64,000 nucleotides of DNA from Magicicada septendecula (GCA_034769895.1 CM068367.1:691352268-691416267), one strand, 5' to 3'; shown: positions 1-12,324, numbered from the stretch's first letter. Numbers and translations are program-made. Notes: generated from the letters alone by a model not told the origin.

Positions 1-1716
1 GATCAGTGGTCAGTGATTCGTCTCGATAATCGGTGTTTAATAGTGTTCTTATTTCACTTTAGTCCATAAGGCCGATAATGGCAGATTTTGTCTCGATAAA
101 TTCAGAATTAGCAATTATATGTTTTAAAATAGTCATTGCACTTTTTAATGATCAGTAATTGTTTTCATTAATAGTTTAAGCTGTTTTATTTCACTGAATT
201 TAGTGTTAACTCAAGTTTTTTTTAAATTCGCGAGTTTAATTTTGATAGGTTTGGTTTACGTCCACCATCTTTTCTTCTCTATTTATAGGAATTAATTGTG
301 AGAGCTCGTTCTGAAGTGTACTACTCCACGTATAACAATCAACTGTTTAACTTTCTTCTTCATACAAAAGGTCCTGGCCAATTTAATATTAAAATGACAT
401 TGTTTTAAATCTCTGGCATTTCCGCTTACATAATTGACTTTTACATTATATGACTGAATACATTTTTAATATTATTTAATTTTATTAAATACTAAATACA
501 TAATCTCTTACCTTAGTTAATTCCGTGTTATTTAATACTAAATATGATATTTTTACAATGTTTTCTATCTCAAAATACCATATTTACAGCATATTAGAAT
601 GTAGGCCTTAAATTTTACTTCCTGTCACTTTAAATGGTTTACCATCTTTATGAAGTTAGAATTATTATTGAATAAGATACCTGATTGAAATAAAATGTTT
701 ATTTTTCCTTAATTCCTTGTAATTTTATGACTTGGTTATCTAAATTAAATATTATCTTTAAACTGGGCTTTCCCCCTTAGATTCCAGTGTTATTACACTT
801 GCATTTTTTCTAATAATCTTTCATACATTCCTTCAGTCTCTTTATAAAGTATTGTTACAGTTATTATACCCTGTGATTGATTTACATTATATAAATTTCA
901 TCAATTTACTTGATTTACTTAACTTATTTACCCATTATAAGGTTGTTGAGATTTACCATTTTGCTTAGATTTTACTTTTGTTCACATACAATGATTATTA
1001 TTAATACAGCTTGCTGATTATTTTTTATAAACTCTTAACTAAATTACTCTCATCTAACTACAGTAAGGTTTACTATTAGTTAACATCATTAAACATAATA
1101 AATATTTTATAACAACAACAAAATTATACCCTATTTCAAACATTTAAGCCTGGGGTTCAATGAACTTAATATACAAAAAACACATCTGTTTTTTCCTTAT
1201 AAATTATTCCTTAAAATTAATTTTGGTACAGTCTTGGCTGTTTTTGTTTTATTTTAGGGATGTACCCTTGGTCACTTCACTATTTATTGCCTGCTCTTAT
1301 TTTATCTTTTGTCATTTTATTGAATGTTGCAAGATAAAGAGTGGCACTTACATAGAAACATTTTTAGTTTATTTTCATAACAAAATAACTTACACTGGTC
1401 CACTGTTATTCTTTGATCTTATCTCTATTCAGTTTTCTAGTCTTATTGGATCAAGAATCTTATTTACAGAGGATTATTAAGATTTGTTTTTTCTCATTAT
1501 AAAAATAATTATCTTGTTGATTCAAACTCTTCGTTCACTTTATAAAATATTATTATAATATAAAATATATATAATAATATAAAAATAACTTTCACTGGTA
1601 CACTTTTAATTATACCTCTAGACACTTTTACTTATATGTACTTTACATTAGTATTTATTTAATGGTGTTATACTTTTTTAGGGACCTTTAATCTCTTTTG
1701 GGGTTTTATATTTTTA
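1..1716. other. AT-rich noncoding DNA
   Basis: This stretch is strongly T-biased on the plus strand and I recognise no gene in it. The one longer reading frame (1160-1480) is a low-complexity Phe/Leu/Ile/Tyr string, as expected from T-rich DNA, and shows no domain. Composition resembles 60600-64000 at the other end of the window. Confidence 0.6.
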
Positions 1717-1959
1717 TTACTTGGTTTCCTACAAAAGTAGTCCCTTTATTCAGGATGTCGGTTTCTTCTGGGTATTTCCTTACTTACTCCTATCCTATTA
1801 CTTGGTTTCTTTCAAAAGTAGTCCTTTTATTCAGGATGTCGGTTTCTTCCGGGTATTTCCTTATTTACTCCTATCCTATTACTTGGTTTCTTTCAAAAGT
1901 AGTCCTTTTATTCTGGATGTCGGTTTCTTCTGGGTATTTCCTTACTTACTCCTATCCTA
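1717..1959 (+). repeat. Tandem repeat, 3 copies of 81 bp
   Basis: Three near-identical units start at 1717, 1798 and 1879, each beginning TTACTTGGTTTC and containing AGGATGTCGG or GGATGTCGG. Only a few substitutions separate them. Because 81 is a multiple of three, two plus-strand frames stay open across the array and give overlapping reading frames of 103 and 105 codons with a 27-residue repeat. I treat these frames as by-products of the period, not as a protein. A partial fourth unit (CTGGGTATTTCCTTAC) follows at 1961. Confidence 0.9.
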
Positions 1960-2474
1960 CCTGGGTATTTCCTTACTTTATCTTGGCTTTTTGTTTTATT
2001 TTTTTATAACTTATCATATATTACATATTTGGTTTTAATTGATATTCTTTCTTCAGACTACGATTGCACTTTACTGTGGTCCTTAATTAATTTGTAATGT
2101 CTGTTTCTTTGATTTAATTTTATTTTTACCTTATTTATGATCATTTTTTCATTCAGAACAATGTGGATCATCTGTCATGCTACAATATTCAACAACAAAA
2201 ATTCAACAATCATTACAACAAATACATAATACCCATATGTACTTTCTGATACATTATATAACAACCATATGACTCCACAACTAAACACATTTTTATTTTT
2301 ACTCATTTACTGTTTATTATCAAGTTTAAATCTTATAAATATCGTTTAAATTCATTATCAAAATCTATTTATACCTCATTAATTAATTAACTAATTCATC
2401 TCAATCAGTTTTTTACAACACCAAGCTACTTTAATTACAATAGTCAAAACAATTATATTTCATTTATTATCACC
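1960..2474. other. AT-rich noncoding DNA
   Basis: No gene or repeat recognised between the 81-bp array and the hAT target duplication, apart from the partial repeat unit at its start. Confidence 0.5.
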
Positions 2475-2482
2475 TTCATAAT
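2475..2482. other. hAT target-site duplication, left
   Basis: TTCATAAT lies directly outside the left terminal repeat and recurs exactly at 6710-6717. Eight base pairs is the length made by hAT transposases, so this fixes both element ends. Confidence 0.95.
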
Positions 2483-5400
2483 CAGTAGCGTAACTAGGAG
2501 CCGCAAGAGCCCGCAATGTGGGGGGGGCAAGCAAAAGAGGGGCCCCGGGCTCCGGCGCTGCGCCGTATTTCTTTATTTATTAAATTTTTATTTTTATTAA
2601 TTTTATTTAACAGTGATAAGAAAGATATATTTTATAAAATCAAAGCACTTCGGCGTTCACGTAGTCACAATAGTTAGCAAAATTTCTGGAAGAAACTCCG
2701 GCAGGAATGGGGTGACAAGTCCGATGCTGCACACTGGTGCCAATATGGTTCGTATGGTACAGTCGACAAAGTCAAACTGAAATTTGTGCAGTGGCAAAGT
2801 GATTCCCGCTCGAGCGATCTTAGCCGAGTACATACAGTCCATTCAATAATTCAGAACGCGATAGAGCGATAGCAGTGTTTCACAAAGCACTTGCTATATA
2901 AAATAATAATACCGAACATCACGGAAGGGACGGTAACTACGTGGTAAGTTTATAAAATGATATGAGAGTATTGTTTGATTAGTTTGTTTATAAATGCTGG
3001 CGACAGCAAGCTCGCTGTGGCAGGACGAAATTGTGATTCATTAAGTTGACGTCATTTAGATTTGTTTGTGTTTGTTTGTTTCTGATTGCTCCATACTCAT
3101 CTGGTCCAGAGTGTAGTGCCAACTGACTCGACAGTGTGATTCTGTTCAAAGATTGAAGTGGATGGTAGTGACTTAGTGAAATTTTTATCTTTATCGTCAT
3201 CAAAGAGGTATGTTTAATTATATGTACGTATATTTTTACTTTCTCTTACCCTATATGAAATATAGGTTGTAAAGATTTGATGGGTTAACTTAATTGCCAC
3301 ACGTTTTGTCGGTGAACCGGAAGTGCCACTTTACTCTTGCAATTTTTCGGTTTTTTACGATTTTCTCAAAAACGGCTCTAACGATTTTGTTTAAAATTGC
3401 TCTATTTATAGACTGTTAGGCGTTCTATAATATGTACTGGTTTATGTCAACATAATCGAATTTTAAACTCATTATACAATTTTAGCGGCAGTAAAAATAT
3501 TATACACATACCTGTGTAATCTACACGTACAGAAAGCTAAAAGAAAATTAATTTTAAGTACCGGTAGTGTTTTACAAAAAATGCAATAAATCTAAACAGC
3601 AAATAAAATTAATGCTACTGGTTAAATTTGAAATACTTTGAAAAGTAGGGTAAGAGAAAGTCGTGTAAGTGTTTCACACCAGATTTTTAATTATTGTTTC
3701 ATATTTAAAATCTGTTCACCAATATTTGCTTAAATCTTCACATCTAATAAGAACTATTAGTTATTAATCCGGTAAATACTCAAATAGCTCGTATAAATGT
3801 GATTTATTTTTGATTATTCATTTTATCTATTTAGATAAGTAAATAATGGATAAACAAAGATCCTATGCCAGTGGAGCGCAAAAGAGGAAGAAGAAGAGAG
3901 ACACTGAGGAGAATTTAAAGAAAAATAAGAAAATTGAAAGTTTTTTTTCTCAACAAAGGTCAACTTCCTTGAATACTGTTGCGATACCATCATCATATGA
4001 AGATACCCCACCTACACCTAGCAGTAGCACCACCTGTACAGATGAACGTTCTGTTCCTTCAACATCGTTGGATGCCACGGAGATGGAAGTAACGATTTCT
4101 AACAAGGAAAATGAATCTACCACAAAGCAGCATTACAACAAATTTGAAAATATTATCAAAACAGATATGGGTAATTTTCAAACCTCTCTCGACGATGATG
4201 TACGCAAGTTCGTCATATCTTCTGAACCGTTTCAGCCAAGAGGACCATTCAAAATGGACCCTCTACAAAGTAATAGACATTTCTCTGAAACGTATTATAA
4301 TTGCGCATATAAATATGGAAAAATAAGAAGACAATGGTTGTGCTACTCTCAAATTTTAGATATGGCATACTGTGAACCGTGCTGGTTATTTTCCTCAGAG
4401 AAAAATTCTCATTGGCGTAGTGGAATTAGTGACTAGCAAGATTATCTAAAAAAATTAAAATCCATGCTAATAGTTTACATCATGTTAAAGCATATCAGAT
4501 ATATGATAATTGGAAGAAGAATAGAGTTATAGATAAGAACACAGAGACAGTGATTAAACATGAGGCATCGTTTTGGAGAATGGTTCTTGAATGATTATTT
4601 GATATCACCCTTATGTTAACAAAGAATTCGTTAGCATTTCGTGGTCATAGAGAAGAGGTAGGAGAAGGTTATAATGGAAATTTCTTATTACAAGTGAATT
4701 TACTAGCAAAATATGATGATATGAAACAAGTTTTGAATAAACCTAAAGGTACAGTGAAATATCTGAGTCCTGCAATTCAGAATGAAATTATAGAATGCTT
4801 GGGAACAAATCTTGAAAAATCATTGATAAATGAAATTAATTCATCGCCATTTTTCTCTTTGATAGTAGATACTACGCAGGATATCACAAAAATTGATCAG
4901 ATGAGTATAATTTTTCGTTATGTACAAATTATACAAGATGAAACCCGCAAGCCTCTCCAATTAAATATTAAAGAGACATTCATGGGTTTTCCTAATACCA
5001 CAAATCACAGTGCTTCTGGAATGACTGAGCAGATATTATCATTTTTGAATTCACAGTCGATTAATTTAAAAAAATGTAGAGGTCAAGGTTATGATGGGGC
5101 AAATGTTATGAAACAATAGTGTGCAATACAAACAATAGCGTACAATAGTGTGCAAACAAGAATTAAAAATATAGAACCACTTGCGGAATATGTACATTGC
5201 GCAAGTCACAATTTAAATTTAGTAATTAACTACACTGTCTCAGGTTGTAAAGAAGTTGTAAATTTTTTCACACTGTTGCAAGAAATTTATACCTTTTTTG
5301 GAAATAGTATAAATCGCTGGGATTTATTGTCCAACTTTACAGGGGACTCACAGATAACTTTGAAAAGACTGAATCCAACAAGATGGTCGTCGAGAATATC

Positions 5401-6709
5401 TTCGTTAAAAGCAGTAAAATTACGATTTTTGGATATACTTAAAGCTTTAACAGAAATAATGTTAAGAAGTACTAAAAAAGACGAAAGCAATGATGCTACC
5501 AATATTATTAAGAAAATGTCAAATTTTGAATTTGTGTTTATATGCGTAATACTGGAATCAATTTTGAGTGAAATAAATTATGCTTCAAAAGTCTTACAGA
5601 ATAAAGATATTGATTTTCAAACTGCAAGCAACGTACTATATAGTTCTAAAACAAAAATAGAAGAGTTTAGAGACATTTATGATGAATTAAAGGAAGAAGC
5701 AGTTCGTATCTGTGCTAAGTGGAAAATAGTTCCAGAATTTGCAAGTAAACGGCGAATTACTGTAAAACGACACTTCGATGTCGATGAAATATCACATGAC
5801 CACAAATTTGAAAACGAAGAAAAAAAATTTAGAGTTAATGTTTTTGCTAATATCATTGACATTGTTAATACACAACTAAATGAAAGGTTCTTAAGTATGT
5901 TTAAACTGTCAAAGTTATTTTACTTTTTGGAACCTAAACAACTTTTAGAAACTAAGGAAGAACTTATATCAAGAACATTATTGTCAAGATTTGAGTCCGA
6001 CTTTCCCGATGCAACTACTAAATGCGATTTCATTGCTCAAACATGATATAACATCAGAAACAACAATAAAAGAAATGACTGAATTGTTGCTTATTAAGTA
6101 CCACTACTTAGAATGTGATTTTTCTGAAGTGATTTCTGGATTACTGCTATTACTATCCTTGCCAGTTACAGTAGCAAGTGCTGAACGATCATTTAGTAAA
6201 TTAAAACTTATCAAAACTTACATGAGGAATGCAACTAAACAAGATCGTTTAAGATATTTGTCTCTTTTAACAATTGAATATGAGATGGCACAAAAACTCA
6301 ATGTAAAGGAACTGATAAAAGACTTGGCCAATAAGAAAGCTCATAAGGTAGAGATATGAATACTTCCGAGTACGAATCATTATATGTATGCTCAAAGTAG
6401 CTAATATTACTAACTAACTGTTACTTTATTTCTGTAAATATTCTATGTTTGTTTCTTTTGTGAAATTTATATAAGTTTGGTTTTTTAAATGAAAATTATT
6501 TAAGTTTGTTATTGTAAAGATTATTGAAGTTTATATATATCATAAAGTAAACATTTATTGTATAAGTAGTTAATTATTTTTCTACCAGTAACTATCCTCT
6601 AAAAAAAGATAATCGACATTAAGTTTAAACTCATTCATCATAAGCATGAGGGGATGGGGGCCCCAAAAAAATATTTGCGGGGGGCCCGTCATTTCTAGTT
6701 ACGCCACTG
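2483..6709 (+). mobile_element. hAT DNA transposon, full length, inactive
   Basis: The 4,227-bp element begins CAGTAGCGTAACTAGG and ends TCTAGTTACGCCACTG. These are 16-bp imperfect terminal inverted repeats of the CAGTGGCGTAACTAG type common in hAT elements. Both ends carry G-rich or C-rich subterminal tracts (2518-2550 and 6650-6690). A perfect 8-bp target duplication flanks it. The interior holds one plus-strand transposase gene, broken by stops and frameshifts, preceded by about 1.3 kb without coding signal. The intact ends and duplication suggest a fairly old, complete insertion that then decayed in place. In principle the ends could still be recognised by a transposase supplied from elsewhere. 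Confidence 0.93.
3846..6359 (+). pseudogene. hAT transposase (ZMYM/TTF-type) pseudogene
   Basis: The start at 3846 gives a Lys-rich N-terminus (MDKQRSYASGAQKRKKKR), then a TTF-like zinc-finger region (AYCEPCWLFSSEK) ending at a stop at 4434-4436. Beyond it the frame shifts, resumes, meets a TGA at 4592 where homologues usually have Arg, and stays open from 4613 to a TAG at 5117. The middle part has the RNase H-like core (SLIVDTTQD, then GYDGAN). From 5150 the same frame continues through HCASHNLNLV to 6046. A further shift leads into the C-terminal dimerisation domain (SAERSFSKLKLIKTYMRN), ending at 6359. The duplicated CAATAGTGTGCAA around 5115-5150 explains one break. At least two stops and two frameshifts make it non-functional. 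Family assignment rests on the motif order and on the flanking TIRs. Confidence 0.9.
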
Positions 6710-6717
6710 TTCATAAT
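6710..6717. other. hAT target-site duplication, right
   Basis: TTCATAAT matches 2475-2482 exactly, next to the right terminal repeat. Confidence 0.95.
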
Positions 6718-6962
6718 TATTCTCATTATTTGTTTAGTTTGATAAAATATTATTATTATTATTGTTCTTGAAATCGGTTCCTACTACATACACACTTTGT
6801 TTACATCAAATACATTTTACAACACAAATACAATTTATCTCACTATGAATTTATTCACAGTTTTTTTGTCATATTTTTCCGTTTACCACACCTCATTTCA
6901 TAAAACAGTCCAATTCAAAACCAAACTACTTACATAGTTAACTGTACATAAACATTAATTGT

Positions 6963-7328
6963 TTACCCCCCATCATCGTATAATAACCTGGTCTTACATC
7001 GACACCATTCATCTACAATTAAAGACATATAGCTATCATAATTATGATAATCATCATCATCAATTCTATCCATTGTATCACTATAGTAATTACAAACCTT
7101 ATTGCATACTATTATTTCAAAATTCCTGCCGACATTTGGTATGGTAGTATTTTCTGTTAACATCAGGTAAGTTACATCATTATATTCATCTACTACATCA
7201 GTTATCTCATAAGGTACATAATCAATATCCCCAACCTTATCATCATTTGCTGTACTACCTATTTTGCAAGGTAAGTATTGTAGCGCAACAAAAATGATCG
7301 CATTTATGCTACATAAAAGAAGATTCAC
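6963..7328 (-). CDS. Candidate secreted acidic Cys-containing protein
   Basis: A 121-codon minus-strand frame with balanced composition, unlike the low-complexity frames around it. Residues 1-21 (MNLLLCSINAIIFVALQYLPC) form a plausible signal peptide. The rest is acidic (DEYNDV, DRIDDDDYHNYD), with an N-glycosylation sequon (NTT) and cysteines in IIVCNKVC and EWCRCK. I do not recognise the family. Small secreted arthropod effectors or a first coding exon are both possible. The frame ends GATGATGGGGGGTAAAC, so the terminal GTAAAC could be a splice donor rather than the true stop. No paralogue or promoter was found nearby. Confidence 0.35.
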   Translation of the reverse strand: MNLLLCSINAIIFVALQYLPCKIGSTANDDKVGDIDYVPYEITDVVDEYNDVTYLMLTENTTIPNVGRNFEIIVCNKVCNYYSDTMDRIDDDDYHNYDSYMSLIVDEWCRCKTRLLYDDGG

Positions 7329-9502
7329 AGATTGATAAATATATTGATACTTAATCCCCTAATAGAACAGAGACCCAATTATGACAATTATAGTCATAGA
7401 CAAAATAAATAAGAATGCAAGGTAGTGTTGAATAGAATAAACGAACCTGTAAAATAAATAATAGCTAATGATATATGTTTAATAAAAATCAAAACAGAAA
7501 AATCAAACAATGACTTAATTTATGGTAATAACAGATAAGAATTTTGTGTTAAAAAAGTATTATATTATGACAAAAATGTTATGATAAAGTTTATGTGATG
7601 TTATATCAAATATGTGTTGAGTTCATGAAAAATAATGAAACAAATAGTGTTATTCAATGACTGTCATAGAATGAAGGGTGAGGCAGTTAACCAATGTTCA
7701 TAAGTTCGAATTTTGTTATATGTGATCGAGAGATCAAGATAAATTTGTTATTAGATGTAGAAAAATAATTGTTTATACAAATGTTAATAATTAAGTTTTG
7801 ATTGTATGTACGAATTTATATAAAAGGGACTATAGATGCCTAACAGACATAACCACAGGTAGATCAATTTACAATAAAAGGCCTAACAGCCAAAAATACT
7901 AAATAAACACTTATAACTTAAAGGTTAGATACACCAATTAATAATAATTAATAAATACACTATGAACAGCTAGGAAGAAGAAAAAACATTAAGTTAATAA
8001 TAATATTTAATAAAATTTATACAAATTATAATAATACCATAATGCCATAATATCGATTGGTAAAAAATAATATCGAAGGTGGATTAAATATAATAAAAAA
8101 GGAAAAAAACGGAATTATATAAAAAAAAACAGTAGAAGATGTGTATAAAACAATAAACCAGCTATCGGTAAATTTACATTCCGATAGGACAGCAAATTGA
8201 CAAAGAATAGACAAAAAAATATATGAAAGAAACACTATATAGTCCAAACATGTGGAAGCGGAAATTAATATAGGTTGCTAGGGAAAAATTAAGAAGAATG
8301 TTGTTGATTTATGAAATAACAAGAATTGCTTTTGTAAAAACTGAAGGTGATGATTTAAAAAACCCAAGAAGAATATATTGAATCATAACATTCGAAATCA
8401 AAAGATACGATTATAAAGAAGATAAAATTCTAATGATAATACTTACATCTATCACTAACACAGATTAATAAAATAACGATATATTATGAAATAATAATCG
8501 AGAACAAATAACCAAATTCTACAAGAAGAAACTTGGACTGTCCCATGTCCGAAGGGAATTGACGAAAAGTTAATCAAATATAAAGAGTTAACAATAACAC
8601 AAATCATAATATTCACAACACCAGAAATTATAACCTTGCAAATACACGGAACAACACTAACTGCTTCAACCGAAGGAAGAACCTATTTGGATCCTGACGG
8701 TGCAGAAGAAACATCAATCGTGCTGTAAAACAATTCAGAAGCTGTATTCCGAAGTGGACAGGACAAGATTTACTTTTATTAAACTGAAGAAAGAAAACTG
8801 TACTTCATAATTGACCAGAACAACAAATTTAGCGATCAACCGCCTACGTGATTGGCGTCGTTAGAGTCTGGTAAAATTATATTATATTAATCATACTAAA
8901 TACACAACACATAATTTTTGTAAATTTTGCATTCTTATTATGTATTTTTAGTCTTCCCCACAGTTACAAGAACCTTCACACCCTGAAATAAATAAAATAC
9001 GAATCAAATATAATATATAACCAAATATAAACAAAGGATCAAATAACCAACAATCGATACCTGAATCTATAGTCCCAACATATATTAATTGGAATATATT
9101 ATCTTAGTTAATGTGAATTGAATACACAAATAAAGAACCTTTATATATTTGTCACACCTTGTTATTTGGAGTATGGTTTAGTGAACTGGAACAAAAGTAA
9201 CTGAATAAGTAGAGAATAAATAGTTAATATAAACATCGAATAACCTACAAGTTTCGTTGAGCCGATACTACAGCGCTTATAGCGGAATTATCTGACACCA
9301 AAGAGGGAGTGTAAAAATATAAAATCAGACAGAACTCTCTTCAAGGCATAATAGGGTTGGATGAAATTGTAGAATAAATCTTAAGTTATTTAAGTTCGAG
9401 GCACACTAACACTGATAATTATTAAATAGTTAAGTTAACATTAATTGAGTACATACATATATTCCACAACTCCAAATATTTCCGAGAATTTATACAATTA
9501 AA
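7329..9502. other. AT-rich region without recognised gene
   Basis: About 2.2 kb rich in A and T, with no reading frame I would defend. It includes a TATA-like site at 7817. A short GC-richer stretch at 8840-8870 contains ATTGGCGTCGTTAG, which resembles a gypsy primer-binding site, but no second LTR copy is visible to support that. Confidence 0.45.
7817..7828 (+). promoter_or_regulatory. TATA-box-like sequence
   Basis: TATATAAAAGGG is a strong match to the TATA consensus and stands out from the surrounding AT-rich DNA by its G run. No transcript or frame is tied to it. It could belong to a retroelement LTR or be chance. Confidence 0.25.
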
Positions 9503-10538
9503 TTAATAGAACACAATCGACGAATACAACAGAGGGGTTTTTAAGGAGAGGTAACCCGTATTGTAACAGTATTCAATATTATTAACTCTCGTAATATCTA
9601 ACATCTCTGCTAATTCATTATAATCTCTGTTCAGCTTAAATATTTCTATCACTCTCTCTCTCTCATAATCACTTTGTATTTCCATCAAAACTCCATTGCC
9701 ACTATTATTATTTATTTTACCTTCTAACACCACATTTTCAATCATATCATCATAATTACCACTAGTTTTAAATTCGTCACTTACCTTAGTACTTGTACCT
9801 TCATTATTTTTGTTCTCGTTACACTCACTCGTGTCATTATTTTTAACACTACTACACCCACTTATTTGGTTCAATTCATTATCACTTATACTTTTAAATT
9901 GATTGTTCATACTTAGATTATGCATTTTTATCTCGTTTTTTATGTTTACAACTTCGTTATTCATTTCTACTAACCTTCGTCTCGTTTGTCAAGCTTATTA
10001 TTTATTTCTCTCATCGCTGACTTGATTTCGGATTTGATTTCATTTAAGCTTGTGTTCAAGTTATTATATCCTGACTTCATTTCAGTTTTAAATTCATTTA
10101 AACTTGTGTTTAAATTATTATTTTCTGACTTTAACTCATCTAAACTCGTGTTTAACTTATTATTTTCTGACTTCATTTCAGTTTTAAGTTCATTTAAACT
10201 CGTGTTTAAATTATGATTTTCTGATTTCATTTTCTCGTCTTGTTTGTCAAGCTTATTATTTACGACATTTATCTCTGATTTGACTTCCGTTCTAAATTCG
10301 TGTTTTGTTGGTCAAATTTACTACTCATCATTTCCATAAACAATGCTAACGGACTAAGTACTTCTACAATGTCGATTTTACTACCCTTAGCATATACCGT
10401 CTCAATCGTTACTTCGTCTGTTGTATCGTCTACGCTCTCATTAATATTTGTCGATATTAAATCGTCTTGTGTAACGTTTAAAATTGCTCCCCTCTCTACA
10501 CCCTCACATAAATTTGCACTCCTGTTTTTCTCTGCCAT
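9503..10538 (-). pseudogene. Gag-like coiled-coil protein, frameshifted
   Basis: Three minus-strand frames follow one another: 10538-10269 starting MAEKNRSANL, 10230-9970, and 9964-9503. Reading through 10320-10230 in the next frame shows continuous sequence (TEVKSEINVVNNKLDKQDEK), so a single shift separates the first two; a second lies near 9967. The middle segment repeats a KSEN-NLNTSLNELKTEM motif about four times and should form a coiled coil. The last segment is Asn-rich and acidic. An N-terminal acidic part, coiled coil and long polar tail resemble gag proteins of insect gypsy-type retrotransposons, and the layout recalls the gag-like frame at 37797. No zinc knuckle, protease or polymerase is visible. 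A repetitive host protein remains possible. Confidence 0.45.
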
Positions 10539-10571
10539 TTCGACTAGGTTGTAAATTATTAAATTTAATTT

Positions 10572-10770
10572 ACAACATCGCTGTTACGGGCACCGATTGA
10601 AGTAGTTCAAATGAATTGGTAATTAAAATATTTAAATTCCGTCCCTGTTTTGGGCGTCGTTTGAAGTAGTACTCGTGAATTAAATGATTGAAATATTTAA
10701 ATTGTGTCACCTACCTTTATTTGGACGTCAATTGTAAGTCTTGACGTTCATGTGAAAATTAAACAAGGTG
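10572..10770 (+). repeat. Degenerate 65-67 bp tandem repeat, 3 units
   Basis: Units start at about 10572, 10639 and 10704. The first two share TTGAAGTAGT and AAATATTTAAATT, with GGGCACCG in one and GGGCGTCG in the other. The third is weaker (TTGGACGTCAATTG). They lie just upstream of the gag-like frame, where a 5' leader would be expected. Confidence 0.55.
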
Positions 10771-11055
10771 TCGTCTAGTGTACTCGGCAGAGAAAAACAG
10801 GTCAATGCAAATAAACAAGTACATATTTATAAGATCATATAAAACATTACTTTATTTCTTTAACATGACATTCATTTCTTTTTCTACGTATTTTTATATA
10901 ATTATATTACCACATACTGTGATAGCCCATTATTGGATGTTATCACTAAACATATTAAAAGAAAACCAAATATTGAAAATACACATTATAATCGGTATAC
11001 CTTAAATAATTAACGCAACCCAGTGTTTTTGTTCATTACGTAATTTTCACACTCC

Positions 11056-11062
<7 letters not shown>

Positions 11063-11087
<25 letters not shown>
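11063..11087. repeat. (AT)n microsatellite
   Basis: Simple AT dinucleotide run. Confidence 0.85.
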
Positions 11088-11268
11088 CACACTACTTCTT
11101 TAAATCCCCATTTAATTAATAGCTTTTTTCTTTGTTTTATCAGAATTTAAACAGCTGTATACTATGTTAAAATTTGTGCAAAATATAGGAAAAGTTCAAA
11201 AGTTACTCATCCTCGTTGCTAATCCTTTCGCCACCAATTTGAATTTGTTATTCGCGACTCCGATATAA

Positions 11269-11384
11269 TTTTAAACTGTTAACATTGTTATTACCGAATG
11301 TCCACTTGTTTCTCACTCCGTTATTATTTTAAACTGTTAACATCGTTATTACTGAATGTCCACTTGTTTCTCACTCCGTTATTA
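11269..11384 (+). repeat. Tandem repeat, 2 copies of 58 bp
   Basis: Units at 11269-11326 and 11327-11384 begin TTTTAAACTGTTAAC and share GAATGTCCACTTGTTTCTC. Two substitutions are apparent. The sequence before the first unit (CGACTCCGATATAA) looks like the end of an eroded earlier copy. Confidence 0.85.
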
Positions 11385-11385
11385 T

Positions 11386-11770
11386 TGGAAATACTTTTAA
11401 AACCACATTTTATATTAGTCGGTCGACTGGATATTTTGCTCGCGAGCACTGTTTTCTGACCGCACGTTCTGAGGGATTTTGTCGACTGTAGATTTTCAAC
11501 ATGGCCACAGATCCTCAGTGTGCGGCAACTTGCGTCGGGATTGGTGGAACGCATCTCGAGGAGCTCGCGTCATCTAGCACCTGGTGGGAAGGAATTCTTC
11601 AGGCGTGCTTTTTATCGTGTGACCATTGGCCGACTCGCGCATGCCTACGCACAATTCGCACCCCTTTTGACCATTTACATTCCCAGACCTTTTAATTGCT
11701 TTTGCGCGACACGTACAGTTTGGTACGAGGGGGACTGCCAGGTGTTCAAAAATGTCAAGTGTTTGTGATC
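11386..11770. other. GC-richer, CpG-containing patch
   Basis: This block contains many CpG sites (for example GTCGGTCGACTGG and GGCCGACTCGCGCATGCC), unlike the AT-rich surroundings. Short frames exist on both strands (64-82 codons) without recognisable domains. It could be a promoter, an LTR U3 region or part of a 5' exon. I see no second copy in the window. Confidence 0.4.
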
Positions 11771-12324
11771 AAATGTTGTTCAGCTTGAGTGGCTACTACT
11801 TTTTACAATTATCAAAGAATAAAATAAATCCCAATAGTTTGTCCCGTTATAGAATGAGGCAAACACCAAATGAAATCATATGGAAAGAATGTAATTCTGT
11901 GGCCATTATATCATTTTAAGTGAATGACAAATGATCATGGAGTACCATTACAGATCTCTGCATAAATACTTGCCAGGCTGGGGATGGGTAGTGGGTATTA
12001 AGCACACTCTACGCATGCTCATGTCATGGATTCCAGCAAAGTGAACAAATGGTATCAACAATATTTTTTTTATAAAGTTTATGCATTTTATTAATTTAAT
12101 GTCAAGAGTCATATTTTCCAGTAATGGAAATTAGAGTAGACCCAACTTCTTGTTTGTCATTCATCATCATGCTATGTTGCTGCTCTCCATTCTGCTCCCT
12201 GATCAGACTGAGCATTCTTTCTTATACCGTCTATCAAGGAGAGCTTTGGTTGAATGATTTGTTTGATCCTATATAATTCCTCCGTCAGTATCTTGGTAGA
12301 TACCTTTATCATTTACAAGGGATT
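11771..12324. other. Noncoding region
   Basis: No gene, repeat or element boundary recognised. Confidence 0.4.

Noticed and set aside
8850..8880. ATTGGCGTCGTTAGAG as a primer-binding site of a plus-strand LTR element
   Set aside because: No matching LTR pair, purine tract or plus-strand gag could be found around it.
11501..11768. Overlapping 64- and 82-codon frames in the CpG-rich patch
   Set aside because: Both strands and two plus-strand frames are open, which reflects GC-rich composition; no domain seen.
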